A stretch of 64,000 bases of DNA from Chryseobacterium luteum (lineage in GTDB: Bacteria > Bacteroidota > Bacteroidia > Flavobacteriales > Weeksellaceae): assembly GCF_000737785.1 (NCBI RefSeq), contig NZ_JPRO01000002.1:1-64000 (forward strand), read 5' to 3'. Numbering within the stretch: position 1 is the stretch's first letter; every line of letters starts with the position of its first letter. Position numbers and translations under genes: made by a program. The notes beneath the pieces are model-generated. The model was not told where the DNA came from. It made no database searches and saw only the letters and a list, made by a program, of their open reading frames with translations. This document shows positions 33,183 through 41,399 of the stretch, piece by piece.

Positions 33183-35258
33183 TTACTTCGTTGTCTTATA
33201 ATAGTTAACACCGCATTCTAAGAATTTCTTAAAATCTTCTTTCGGCATATATCCGGATACCGGAGTATTGATTACTTTTCCGTCCGGTGTTATCAGAACA
33301 TAGTGTGGCTGGGAATTGTTGTTGAAATTCACCTGCTGGAATAAGCTCCACCGGTCACCGATCGTTTTTACTTTCTTGATCTGCCCGTCTCCAAGATCGA
33401 TCTTTGTTTTCTGATCTTCAGGAAGCTCTTCCTTATCATCTACATATAAAGAAGCAAGAACAACATCATTTTGAAGGATAGGTAAAATATCCGGCTCGCT
33501 CCATACGAATTCCTCCATTTTTCGGCAGTTTTCACAGCCATACCCGGTAAAGTCGATCAGAATAGGTTTGTTCTCCTTTTTAGCCAGTTCAACAGCTTTA
33601 AAGAAATCATGTTCAGGATGCATGCCCAGGATTCCGTCTTTTTCATCATGAAGATAGCTTACATTCAAAGGAGGCAGGATTCCGCTTAACAGCTGTAGCT
33701 TTGGACGCTCGGCAGGAATTAATCCCTGGATCAGATAGATCACGAAACCTATTCCTAAAGCTCCCAATATCTTCCTTGTAATCGAGATTTTCGGTTTTTT
33801 ATCGTCATGCGGAAACCTGATGATTCCGAATAAATAAAGGGCCAGTCCCAATGCAATTATGATCCAGATAGCGATGAAAAGCTCTCTTTTTAATAAGAAT
33901 GTTTTAGAAACCAAATCTGCCTTGGATAAGAATTTTAAAGCTAAAGCCAATTCTACGAAACCAAGAACCACTTTTACTGTATTCATCCAGCCTCCGGATT
34001 TTGGAAGACTCTGCAAAGCCTGCGGGAATAAAGCAAGCAATCCAAAAACGATGGCCCATGCCAGTCCGAATCCTGCCAGAGCAAAGGTAAGGAGCATAGG
34101 AACATTCGTAGATCCTGTCACTGCACTTCCCAGTAAGCTTCCCAGGATAGGGCCGGTACACGAGAAAGAAACGATAACCAAGGTAAGTGCCATGAAGAAA
34201 ATCCCGATGATTCCTCCGGCTTCTTCTGCTTTTGAAGACTTGTTGGCAATAGAACTCGGCAGTGTAATATCATAGTATCCGAAGAAACTTCCTGCGAAGA
34301 AGATGAATATAATAAAGAAGGCAATATTCAGCCATATGCTTGTAGAAATTTCATTGAAAATATTCCCGGCAATTCCATCAATCAAATGGAAAGGAAGACT
34401 TAAAAGAACAAAGATCAGAAGGATGAAAAATCCATAGATCAGGGCGTCTCTTTTGCCTTTTGCCTTATTTTTATTCCCTTTCGTGAAGAAAGAAACTGTT
34501 AATGGGATCATTGGGAAAACACAAGGTGTCAGCAAAGCGATCAGTCCCCCCACAAATCCTAAGAATAAATAAGTCCAGTAATTTTCGCCAACCTGCTCCA
34601 CGGCAGTTCCGCAATCGGTTAAAGGTTTCTGGAAATCAATGGTTGCTATTTTTAGCTGCTTTGGATCCAGTTCTGAAGTTTCTGCAGCCACTGCTTTTCC
34701 TTTTTCAGGAGTTGCTGTAACAGTTGCTGGCGTTTTCACCGAATCTTTTGTAGTTTCAGGTTTTTCTTCCGCCGTTTCCTCTGTGGATCCTTTCGGGGTT
34801 ACTTTCTGATTGAATTCTAAAGTATTCGGAGCCAGGCAAACCCTGTCGTCACAGGTCTGATAAGTAATTTCAGAAGTAACGTCTGCAGGTTTCGCAGGAT
34901 CTTTTAATTTAAATTTCTGTTTGAAACCGGCTGAATTGGAATAAAAAACAATGGTTCCTCCAAAAGCTTCTGAAAATTCCTCGTGTTTCTTACCGGTTTC
35001 GGTGAACTTTCCGATCAGTTCGATGTTTTTCCCTGAAACTTTATATTCGGTAGGAATTCCCGTATCCTCAGGAAGATCTTTGGAATAAATATGCCAGCCG
35101 CTTTCCATGGTAGCATTCAAAACCGCTTCGTATTGATTGTTCCCTAAGTCGTTAACAGTGAACTTAAACTTTACAGGGTTCTTGATCTGTGCCGAAAATC
35201 CGAGAGTAATAAAAAAGAAAAGGAGAAACGAAATTTTATAAATCGAAGAAAATCTCAT
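33183..35258 (-). CDS. dsbD: Protein-disulfide reductase DsbD
   Basis: The 691-residue protein has a signal peptide ending FSAQIK and an N-terminal DsbD-alpha-like domain with the Cys pair in YQTCDDRVCLAPNTLEF (about 136 and 141). A linker precedes a CcdA-like membrane domain with eight or so segments from about 230 to 515, including LTPCVFPMIPLTVSFF and SCTGPILGSLLG, whose Cys carry electrons. The C-terminal thioredoxin domain has DFTGYGCENCRKMEEFV (CENC, about 575-578). It passes electrons from cytoplasmic thioredoxin to the periplasm for disulfide isomerisation and cytochrome maturation. It has its own promoter and terminator. Confidence 0.93.
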   Translation of the reverse strand: MRFSSIYKISFLLFFFITLGFSAQIKNPVKFKFTVNDLGNNQYEAVLNATMESGWHIYSKDLPEDTGIPTEYKVSGKNIELIGKFTETGKKHEEFSEAFGGTIVFYSNSAGFKQKFKLKDPAKPADVTSEITYQTCDDRVCLAPNTLEFNQKVTPKGSTEETAEEKPETTKDSVKTPATVTATPEKGKAVAAETSELDPKQLKIATIDFQKPLTDCGTAVEQVGENYWTYLFLGFVGGLIALLTPCVFPMIPLTVSFFTKGNKNKAKGKRDALIYGFFILLIFVLLSLPFHLIDGIAGNIFNEISTSIWLNIAFFIIFIFFAGSFFGYYDITLPSSIANKSSKAEEAGGIIGIFFMALTLVIVSFSCTGPILGSLLGSAVTGSTNVPMLLTFALAGFGLAWAIVFGLLALFPQALQSLPKSGGWMNTVKVVLGFVELALALKFLSKADLVSKTFLLKRELFIAIWIIIALGLALYLFGIIRFPHDDKKPKISITRKILGALGIGFVIYLIQGLIPAERPKLQLLSGILPPLNVSYLHDEKDGILGMHPEHDFFKAVELAKKENKPILIDFTGYGCENCRKMEEFVWSEPDILPILQNDVVLASLYVDDKEELPEDQKTKIDLGDGQIKKVKTIGDRWSLFQQVNFNNNSQPHYVLITPDGKVINTPVSGYMPKEDFKKFLECGVNYYKTTK

Positions 35259-35286
35259 ATTTTTATTTTATGTAAATACTATTATA

Positions 35287-35317
35287 CAAAAGTAATTGTT
35301 TTTTGCAGATTAATCAA
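35287..35317 (-). promoter_or_regulatory. Promoter of dsbD
   Basis: The minus strand has TTG (35315-35317), 20 bases, then TACTTTTG (35287-35294), close to the Bacteroidota consensus, 28 bases before the dsbD ATG. The -33 part overlaps the end of the upstream ATP-grasp gene. Confidence 0.6.
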
Positions 35318-36362
35318 CCGAAGAAATCTTCCTCAGCTTTTTTTCTATAGCCAGATTATTTTTTAAAGCTAAAAATCCCTCTTTTATTTCCAAATAAGGA
35401 AAACCTGTTTCGTGATTTTTCCTGCTGATTTCCGCCATTATTTTCCAGTGTTTGGAGATTTCTTTCCATGCGAAAAATAAGGAATGCTTTGGGTCGTACA
35501 TATGAGTGGGTTCACTTTTAGCACCATTTATCTCTATGATTTTGAAATTTTTGCCCTTTTGTAAAAGCTCTGAATTTTCAAACATCACATCCAGCCTTCC
35601 GAAATAAAAGCCATTCACTTTGGTGCAGATTTCATTTATTTTTTGCTCTAATTTTTCTGTAACATCAGTTGAAATGTCTGTAAATTTAGCTCCTCTGGTA
35701 TGGCTTCCAAACGGAATTAAAATAATTTCCTCGTTTTCAGGAACTATTTTTTTTATTTCATTTCCCATTTTTTGTTCTATAGCTTTGATTTGAAAAGCAC
35801 TTCTCGGATTTTCCATTACCAGTTCTCTCAAGTTTTTTTTGCCGTTTCCTTTTACAGAAAGAAATTCCTTTTTCACCATTCCGGTAATTTTTCCTTTTTT
35901 CTCGTCTGGAAAACGATGGTAAAAAATGCCAACTTCATTCCGGTAATTTATTTTTTCCTGAATTAAAAAATCACAATCATTATTGTTTTGATACCGTTCT
36001 AATTCATTTAAATCTTCGAGCTGAACAACGCCTAAACCTTTCAATCCAATGTTTGGTTTTACAATAACAGGGAAGTTGATAGTTTGTGATGTTAATTCAG
36101 ATAAAATTTCCTGAAATGAAGTTTCTGAGGAAGCAAAAATGGTTTTCGGAATCCAGTTTTCGGGAATCAAATCATAGATTTCTTTTTTGCTTTCCATTGC
36201 CATTCCTCCATATTTTATGGAAGGATTTGCACCATGGAAAAACAAGAGCGTTTTTGCTTTCCAGGCACAGTAGAGCCAAACCGGAAAAAGTGGCAAATAA
36301 ATGGAAAAAGTTGACCAGTATTCCCAATGTGCAAGTTTATGAAGGCGATGTTTGAGTTTCAT
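35310..36362 (-). CDS. ATP-grasp family protein of unknown substrate
   Basis: The 350-residue protein starts MKLKHRLHKLAHWEYWSTFS with a possible membrane-associated stretch (IYLPLFPVWLYCAWKAKTLL). Then come FPVIVKPNIGLKGLGVVQLE (ATP-binding lysine and glycine loop of ATP-grasp enzymes), DFLIQEKINYRNEVGIFY and FYFGRLDVMFENSE with IIEINGAKSEPTH (metal-binding Asp and Glu-x-Asn). These fit the D-ala-D-ala ligase-like ATP-grasp fold. The substrate is unknown. It overlaps the NRDE gene by 26 nt and is the last gene of the ECF-linked minus-strand run. Confidence 0.7.
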   Translation of the reverse strand: MKLKHRLHKLAHWEYWSTFSIYLPLFPVWLYCAWKAKTLLFFHGANPSIKYGGMAMESKKEIYDLIPENWIPKTIFASSETSFQEILSELTSQTINFPVIVKPNIGLKGLGVVQLEDLNELERYQNNNDCDFLIQEKINYRNEVGIFYHRFPDEKKGKITGMVKKEFLSVKGNGKKNLRELVMENPRSAFQIKAIEQKMGNEIKKIVPENEEIILIPFGSHTRGAKFTDISTDVTEKLEQKINEICTKVNGFYFGRLDVMFENSELLQKGKNFKIIEINGAKSEPTHMYDPKHSLFFAWKEISKHWKIMAEISRKNHETGFPYLEIKEGFLALKNNLAIEKKLRKISSVD

Positions 36363-37047
36363 TTTTAAGGGAAATTTTTTCAGGTTTTGAAAATGGATTA
36401 AGTAGGTTGTGATGTTTTAAGGTGATTTTATCAGAAATAACGAGCTGTGTTGTACTGATGGTTTGTATCGTGTTTTGTCTTTTTATAGTAATTCCGTTCT
36501 CCAGATCATCGGTTTTCTGATGGTGGAAATCCCAGATCGTTTCTTCAGAAATCGTCTTCTTTTTCAGAAATTCTTTAAAAATTTGTTTCCTTTTTTCTGT
36601 TGCAATTTTATCATACAAAGTAGCGGAAGACCAAATGTATGGACGATTTATATCTAATATTTTAAAATGTTTTTCCGAACCATCCCAACGAAATTCTGCC
36701 AATTGATTTCCCTGAAAAATAACCAAAGTAAAAGGTTCAATATTTTGTAAATCAATTAGTTGTAATGCGTTGGAGATGTTTTCTTTCTCCATTAAATCTA
36801 AAACAATGATTCCTCGGCTTTTTCGGTATTCTGCTTTTCTTTGATGATTTTCGAAAGCTCCGTTTAATAAAATCAGAGCATTCCCATTTTCTGAAACCGC
36901 AAACCAGGTTCCTTTTTTTGTGGCATCTTTCGGATAAAAGATGTGATTTTCACTGTGAATTTCCTGTGCAGAGCGATTGGGTTTTTCGTCTCGGTTAGAA
37001 GTCAGAATGATTTTGTTTTTAAGCGGAAAATACGTTACAGTACACAT
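36337..37047 (-). CDS. NRDE (TANGO2) family protein
   Basis: The 236-residue protein begins MCTVTYFPLKNKIILTSNRD, with the NRDE motif (TSNRDEKPNR) and GTWFAVSENGNALILLNGAF. The N-terminal Cys after Met is typical of N-terminal-nucleophile-like TANGO2 proteins. In eukaryotes TANGO2 is tied to haem or lipid handling; the bacterial role is unknown. It abuts the DinB gene directly and overlaps the ATP-grasp gene. Confidence 0.85.
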   Translation of the reverse strand: MCTVTYFPLKNKIILTSNRDEKPNRSAQEIHSENHIFYPKDATKKGTWFAVSENGNALILLNGAFENHQRKAEYRKSRGIIVLDLMEKENISNALQLIDLQNIEPFTLVIFQGNQLAEFRWDGSEKHFKILDINRPYIWSSATLYDKIATEKRKQIFKEFLKKKTISEETIWDFHHQKTDDLENGITIKRQNTIQTISTTQLVISDKITLKHHNLLNPFSKPEKISLKNETQTSPS

Positions 37048-37557
37048 TTAGTTTAGGTTTTGAGTTTCTCTGTATTGAATAGTCGAAGGTGCAACTCCGA
37101 AATTTTTGTTGAGTAAATGACTCATTTTAATCTCATTAAAAGCCACTTTTATCAATGCCTGATGATGAATGCAATGCTCGATGTTGTACAAAAGTTCCCG
37201 AAAGAAATTGGTGGGGATTTCCAAAGAAACATTTCCCACGGTCTGATGCATCATCAAATTTTTGTTTGGCAAGTTGATGTTGGCAAGTATTTCGGAAATA
37301 GCCTGTATCGCTTTTTCAGGATTTTTTTCTAATTCCAGATTTCTTTGTCTTTCGTCATAATTAATTTGATTAGTATCATAAGTGTTCAGTAAAATTTCCA
37401 AAAACTCAATAATATGTCTCGTATGACCACCAATAGTAGAACCGTCCAGTGAAGGAATATTGTGGGTGTACATTTTTGCTGAAACTTTTCTAAGTAAATT
37501 CTGTTGCTCGGTAAGAATCTCGTGTAAGATGGCATAAACCGATTCGTCCTTATTCAT
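37048..37557 (-). CDS. DinB/YfiT-like putative metal-dependent enzyme
   Basis: This 169-residue four-helix protein has the three His of the DinB-like metal site: TIGGHTRHIIEFLEIL and LLYNIEHCIHHQALIKVAF. The start MNKDESVYAILHEILTEQQN fits the first helix. DinB_2-type proteins include thiol-dependent S-transferases, some using bacillithiol, which fits the BshB1 gene elsewhere in the window. It overlaps the DoxX stop by 4 nt, so it is translationally coupled. Confidence 0.8.
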   Translation of the reverse strand: MNKDESVYAILHEILTEQQNLLRKVSAKMYTHNIPSLDGSTIGGHTRHIIEFLEILLNTYDTNQINYDERQRNLELEKNPEKAIQAISEILANINLPNKNLMMHQTVGNVSLEIPTNFFRELLYNIEHCIHHQALIKVAFNEIKMSHLLNKNFGVAPSTIQYRETQNLN

Positions 37558-37919
37558 ACTTTACTTTTTTTAAATTTAAATAAAAGAATCACACAGAAAA
37601 CAAGAACGGTAAGAGCAAGATAAAATAATTTTCCACCATCGTTATTGGTTTCAATTCCTAGAATGAAAATGTGTGAAGTTATAGCTCCAATCATCGTAAA
37701 AAATCCTAACATGGCTCCCCAAAAAGTAGTTTTCGGATTCAGAATTAAAACTGCCGTGATGAGTTCCAAAATACCTGAAAAGATCCGTCCAAAAGGTTCT
37801 GCATGAAGCTTAGAAAAAATAGCGACAGAATCCGGATGAGCAGTAAATTTGAAGAATAAAGTTTGCAGCAAAATGATAGCGGGAAGTATTCTTAATGCCC
37901 AATTGATAAAGTTTTTCAT
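37554..37919 (-). CDS. DoxX-like membrane protein
   Basis: The 121-residue protein from the ATG at 37919 starts MKNFINWALRILPAIILLQT and has about four membrane segments (ILPAIILLQTLFFKFTAH, FSGILELITAVLIL, AMLGFFTMIGAITSHIFI, FYLALTVLVFCVILLF). This is the DoxX pattern with the conserved Phe/His near the first segment. The frame continues to 38009, but that would run into the DM13 gene. DoxX proteins take part in membrane redox and thiol stress responses. It is 10 nt after the DM13 gene and overlaps DinB by 4 nt. Confidence 0.85.
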   Translation of the reverse strand: MKNFINWALRILPAIILLQTLFFKFTAHPDSVAIFSKLHAEPFGRIFSGILELITAVLILNPKTTFWGAMLGFFTMIGAITSHIFILGIETNNDGGKLFYLALTVLVFCVILLFKFKKSKV

Positions 37920-37929
37920 ATTTGTATAA

Positions 37930-38358
37930 TTATAATTTTTCAAGTAAGGCGTAAGAAAATAAATGATTGTACTGTTGGCAATGAACAACTGCGTATTTGT
38001 ACTCATCAAAGTTTACCGGGCTTGTGAAAGTATAGGCTTGTCCGCCGTTTACAGATTTCAGTTTTCCTAACGAAACAAATTGTGAAGGTTGCTCTTCTTT
38101 GCTGACATAAACATACAAATCCGGACCATTGCTAATCGTGAAACCATCATTAAAAACCAAAGTATAAGCTCCGTCTTTTTGATAAATTTCAGCTTTTCCG
38201 TTGACGTTATTTCCATAAGGTCCCTGCATAAAGTTTCCGGAATATTTTAACGTAGCATTTTCCGGAGCCATTTCCATTAAATCTTCTGTTGCGGTATTTT
38301 CTCGGATGCAGGAAACCAAAAGAAGGGCTGTAATGAAGGTAATGATCATTGTTTTCAT
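37930..38358 (-). CDS. DM13-domain lipoprotein
   Basis: The 142-residue protein has a lipoprotein signal (MKTMIITFITALLLVSCIRE, Cys at 17) and a DM13 domain: LKYSGNFMQGPYGNNVNGKA, YTLVFNDGFTISNGPDLYVY and YAVVHCQQYNHLFSYALLEK, with the conserved Cys that the family is predicted to use in electron transfer. It probably sits on the periplasmic face of the envelope. It lies 45 nt after the outer-membrane protein gene. Confidence 0.88.
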   Translation of the reverse strand: MKTMIITFITALLLVSCIRENTATEDLMEMAPENATLKYSGNFMQGPYGNNVNGKAEIYQKDGAYTLVFNDGFTISNGPDLYVYVSKEEQPSQFVSLGKLKSVNGGQAYTFTSPVNFDEYKYAVVHCQQYNHLFSYALLEKL

Positions 38359-38403
38359 AATTTCTGATGTTTTTATTTGTGATAAATTTTCTGATTGAGG
38401 GAA

Positions 38404-39318
38404 TTAAAATTTTATCCTGTATTCTACATTAGCGATGAAGCTTCTCGTCAATCCATCAGGTCTGGATTTTCTCACAAGAAAAGGAACACCCATATTAAGC
38501 TGAATGCCATTTCTTTGGTTGATTTCGTAGTCCAGATAAACATTTCCGTTCAGTGTAAGTCCTTCTGAGTTTTTAATCTCTTGTTCTACATTGTTTTGGT
38601 TAGTAAATCGGTCGTTTTTCAGGTGATAAATCGGCAAAATGCTTGGGGTAAGTCTTATTTTTGAATTAATCATTAGAGGATAAGAAACTCTCAGCAAAAC
38701 ATCGCCGCTTCTTTGGAATTTATTGGTGGATAAAAATCCTCTCAACTCCGAACTTGCAGGATATTGTGAAACCAGAAACTGATTGTCATTCTGTGTTAAC
38801 GGCTGTTGAAGAGCGGCAACCAACTGTATTTTCTTAAATTCATATCCAACTCCCAGAATCAAATCAAAAGTTCCCAGACTGGACTGATAATCCATTGGTA
38901 ACGGTAAATTGTTATTGGAGTTTCCTGCATCTGACAAAGGAATTTTTGCACCCAAAGTAAACTTCAAACTGTTACCGGCTTTATAATTGGCATTCAGAAA
39001 AAGATCGGAAAGTCCGAAAGAGGAAATATCATTTCCGTTTTGTGCCAAAGTGGTCAATTTTGCATCAATGCCCAATTTATCTCCGAGTTGTCTGTTGTAT
39101 TCTACGTAATTTCCAAAAACAGAAATTGAGTTGTCTGCTTTACCAAAGAAAATCCCGGTTTTAATCTGATTGTGGTAAGATTTGATGCTGTCGTTACTAT
39201 TTGGCTGAAAGCTGTTAACTGTACAAAAACCAGCATCACTGCATCCTTGTGCAAAGATGTAATTGCTTTGCAGAAGAAGTAAAATTGCTGTTCCCAACAA
39301 AAATTTAAATGTTTTCAT
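38404..39318 (-). CDS. Outer-membrane beta-barrel protein
   Basis: The 304-residue protein has a signal peptide (MKTFKFLLGTAILLLLQSNY to FAQ) and a chain of amphipathic strands ending in aromatic YRIKF, as expected for a BAM-inserted barrel. Features include FCTVNSFQPNSNDSIKSYHN and SFGLSDLFLNANYKAGNSLK. The mature N-terminus has a Cys pair (CSDAGFC). It resembles transporter-like barrels of unknown substrate. It is the third gene of the redox/envelope run. Confidence 0.75.
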   Translation of the reverse strand: MKTFKFLLGTAILLLLQSNYIFAQGCSDAGFCTVNSFQPNSNDSIKSYHNQIKTGIFFGKADNSISVFGNYVEYNRQLGDKLGIDAKLTTLAQNGNDISSFGLSDLFLNANYKAGNSLKFTLGAKIPLSDAGNSNNNLPLPMDYQSSLGTFDLILGVGYEFKKIQLVAALQQPLTQNDNQFLVSQYPASSELRGFLSTNKFQRSGDVLLRVSYPLMINSKIRLTPSILPIYHLKNDRFTNQNNVEQEIKNSEGLTLNGNVYLDYEINQRNGIQLNMGVPFLVRKSRPDGLTRSFIANVEYRIKF

Positions 39319-39342
39319 AGTGATTTTTTTAGGATAAATTGT

Positions 39343-39792
39343 TTATTTTTCTGTCAGTTTTTTCCAGTTTTGGTCTGCGCTTTTTTTCAGTTTTTCCTCG
39401 TTCTTATTCCAGGAAGAGAGGGTATTGTTGAAAAATTTATTGTAGAACAAATGAGTTTTTCCACCGATTATTTTAAAAGTTGTAGGATTGATTTCCACTT
39501 TTTCTCCGTAATCTCCAAGTGCAAAAGCACACCAACCTCCATAAACAGGTTCGTATTTGGCGGGATCTTTTTTCAGGAGTTCTTTATTTTTTTCCGAAGA
39601 AGTGTAATAAATAGCTCCGTTTACATTAACTGCCAATTCCTTTTTACCTTTTACCGCTTTTTTCTGTTCGATGTAAGAAACAGGATCATAGCCCTGAATT
39701 GCCAGTTTGTTTTCTAAATTTCGGTGCTCTTTTTTTTGAGCAGATGCAAAAAACGAAACCCAAAAAGTCAGGATGATTATTATATTTTTCAT
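39343..39792 (-). CDS. Exported YHS-domain protein
   Basis: The 149-residue protein has a signal peptide (MKNIIIILTFWVSFFASAQK). Then come LAIQGYDPVSYIEQKKAVKG, the start of the YHS domain, and YGGWCAFALGDYGEKVEINP with the conserved Cys. YHS domains are often linked to copper or other metals. The protein should be periplasmic and may handle metal for the thioredoxin-peroxiredoxin encoded one base upstream. Confidence 0.88.
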   Translation of the reverse strand: MKNIIIILTFWVSFFASAQKKEHRNLENKLAIQGYDPVSYIEQKKAVKGKKELAVNVNGAIYYTSSEKNKELLKKDPAKYEPVYGGWCAFALGDYGEKVEINPTTFKIIGGKTHLFYNKFFNNTLSSWNKNEEKLKKSADQNWKKLTEK

Positions 39793-39793
39793 A

Positions 39794-40756
39794 TTAAAGT
39801 TGTTTTAAAATATCTTCCAAAGAAGCTCTTTCTTTATAGTCGGGATTGAAATGTCTCCAGATTATTTTTTGATTTTCGTCTAAAATGTAGGTGGCAGAAA
39901 CGGGCAGTCTTCCAGACTCATCGGAACGGCTTTTTCTGAAATCGTCTCCCAAATGTTTTTCGTAGAAATCAAGCGTTTTTTTCTCTGGTGTGTACAGAAC
40001 ATCAAAAAGTTCTGCAATTCTGTAGTTTTCATCATACAAAACAGAATAGGCAGTTTTGGTTTTGCTGATGGTTTTTTCTATAAACTCAGGTTTTTCGGGA
40101 GAAATGATGACCAATCTTGTGTTTTTCGATTGTAATTCCGGAGCAAGATGTTGGAGGCTTTCGATGTATTTATTACAGTACGGACACCATTGCCCACGAA
40201 TAAAAACCAACACCGTTTTCTTTTTTTCCTGAAACAGCGAAAATGTTTTTTCAAATTGGTCTTTCGCAGTAAAATCAGGAATGGTTTCGCCCACCATTTT
40301 GCCTTTTACTTCTTCCAGCGTTTTGGTTTTTTTGTTCAATTTTCTTTTTTCTAAAACCGACTGTCCGACATTTAAAAATTGTGCAGCGTTGTAATATCCA
40401 TATTCATACTGCACCAGTTCGCCGTTTTGGTCTAAAAAAAGAAAGGAAGGATAATTAACGATTTTGAATTTTTTGGCAAGTTCTGTTCCCTCTTTTTCAG
40501 CATCAATATAAAGGCTGATGAAATTTTTATTGAAAAGTTCCCCCAGTTCAGGATTCGGGAACGTATTCTTTTTCATCAGTTTACACGGACCGCACCAAGT
40601 CGTGTGCAAATCAATGAAGATGAGCTTGTTTTCCTGTTGTGCTAGTTTTTTGGCTTCTTCTAAATTTTTAGTTTGAAAATTAATTCCGGTTTTGCTTTGC
40701 GCATTGAACGAAATTGCAATTAAAAAGAAGAGTGTATAAATTGTTTTTGTGAACAT
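39794..40756 (-). CDS. Exported two-domain thioredoxin-peroxiredoxin
   Basis: The 320-residue protein has a signal peptide (MFTKTIYTLFFLIAISFNAQ). A thioredoxin domain follows with LHTTWCGPCKLMKKNTF (CGPC, about 54-57), then an AhpC/TSA-type domain from about 155 with FIRGQWCPYCNKYIESLQHL, PYCN near 190. It should act in the periplasm in disulfide exchange and peroxide reduction. It is preceded by a terminator after the sigma-factor gene, so it starts a new transcript. Its start codon sits within a possible ECF -10 sequence, which is hard to reconcile (see findings). Confidence 0.88.
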   Translation of the reverse strand: MFTKTIYTLFFLIAISFNAQSKTGINFQTKNLEEAKKLAQQENKLIFIDLHTTWCGPCKLMKKNTFPNPELGELFNKNFISLYIDAEKEGTELAKKFKIVNYPSFLFLDQNGELVQYEYGYYNAAQFLNVGQSVLEKRKLNKKTKTLEEVKGKMVGETIPDFTAKDQFEKTFSLFQEKKKTVLVFIRGQWCPYCNKYIESLQHLAPELQSKNTRLVIISPEKPEFIEKTISKTKTAYSVLYDENYRIAELFDVLYTPEKKTLDFYEKHLGDDFRKSRSDESGRLPVSATYILDENQKIIWRHFNPDYKERASLEDILKQL

Positions 40757-40792
40757 AAGATAAAGTATTTACTATGAAGTTCCCAAAAACAA

Positions 40793-40823
40793 AAAAAATC
40801 ACCCAATGAAATAGTGATTTTTT
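40793..40823 (-). terminator. Terminator after the ECF sigma gene
   Basis: On the minus strand AAAATCAC pairs with GTGATTTT around an 11-base loop and is followed by a long T run. It lies about 16 bases after the sigma-factor stop and before the thioredoxin gene. Confidence 0.75.
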
Positions 40824-40838
40824 ATAATGTATTGATAA

Positions 40839-41399
40839 TCAGTTTTGAAAATTATCTTCTTTTTTTATTTTCCGTATTTGTTCTACACATTTATGCTTTT
40901 GATTTTGAGCATTGTGTTTGCTGGAATACTTGTATTTTTCCTGTATTTCTCCGATATTTTTATTCTTCATAAAAATATCGTGGATGAGATTCTGGCAGTG
41001 AGAAGAGATTTCATTGATATAATCATTGAGTTTGTCCCAATAATCTCTTTCGTTTTCTATGGCTTGGTTAATCTCTTCCTTGTTCTCAAAATAATAGGTT
41101 TCGTGAATTTCCACAAAAAAGTTTCGGTTTCTCAGTTTTTTCAGCCATAGGTTTTTAGAAATTCCGGTGACATAATTGGCAAGACAAGTGTAGGCTTTGA
41201 AATCGTCATCGTACAATTTCTCGTATAAAATAATCAAAGCATCCTGAAAAACATCTTCCGCATCTTCTAAATTCCCTTTGTTTCCAAGAACAAATTTCCG
41301 GGTGTACCCGAAATATTTTTGATACAGAACGGCAAAGGCAACATTGCTGTCTTTTTGGAAATCTTCGATAGCTAAAGCGTTTGTCGTTCTTTTGTTCAT
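40839..41399 (-). CDS. ECF-type sigma-70 factor
   Basis: The 186-residue protein has sigma region 2 (AFAVLYQKYFGYTRKFVLGN, AEDVFQDALIILYEKLYDDD) and a region-4 helix-turn-helix (FMKNKNIGEIQEKYKYSSKH). It lacks the other regions, as ECF factors do. It starts at the ATG at 41399, overlapping the tilS stop as ATGA. There is no anti-sigma gene next to it in this window, so control may be by expression level or a distant partner. The downstream envelope/redox genes are candidate targets. Confidence 0.88.
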   Translation of the reverse strand: MNKRTTNALAIEDFQKDSNVAFAVLYQKYFGYTRKFVLGNKGNLEDAEDVFQDALIILYEKLYDDDFKAYTCLANYVTGISKNLWLKKLRNRNFFVEIHETYYFENKEEINQAIENERDYWDKLNDYINEISSHCQNLIHDIFMKNKNIGEIQEKYKYSSKHNAQNQKHKCVEQIRKIKKEDNFQN

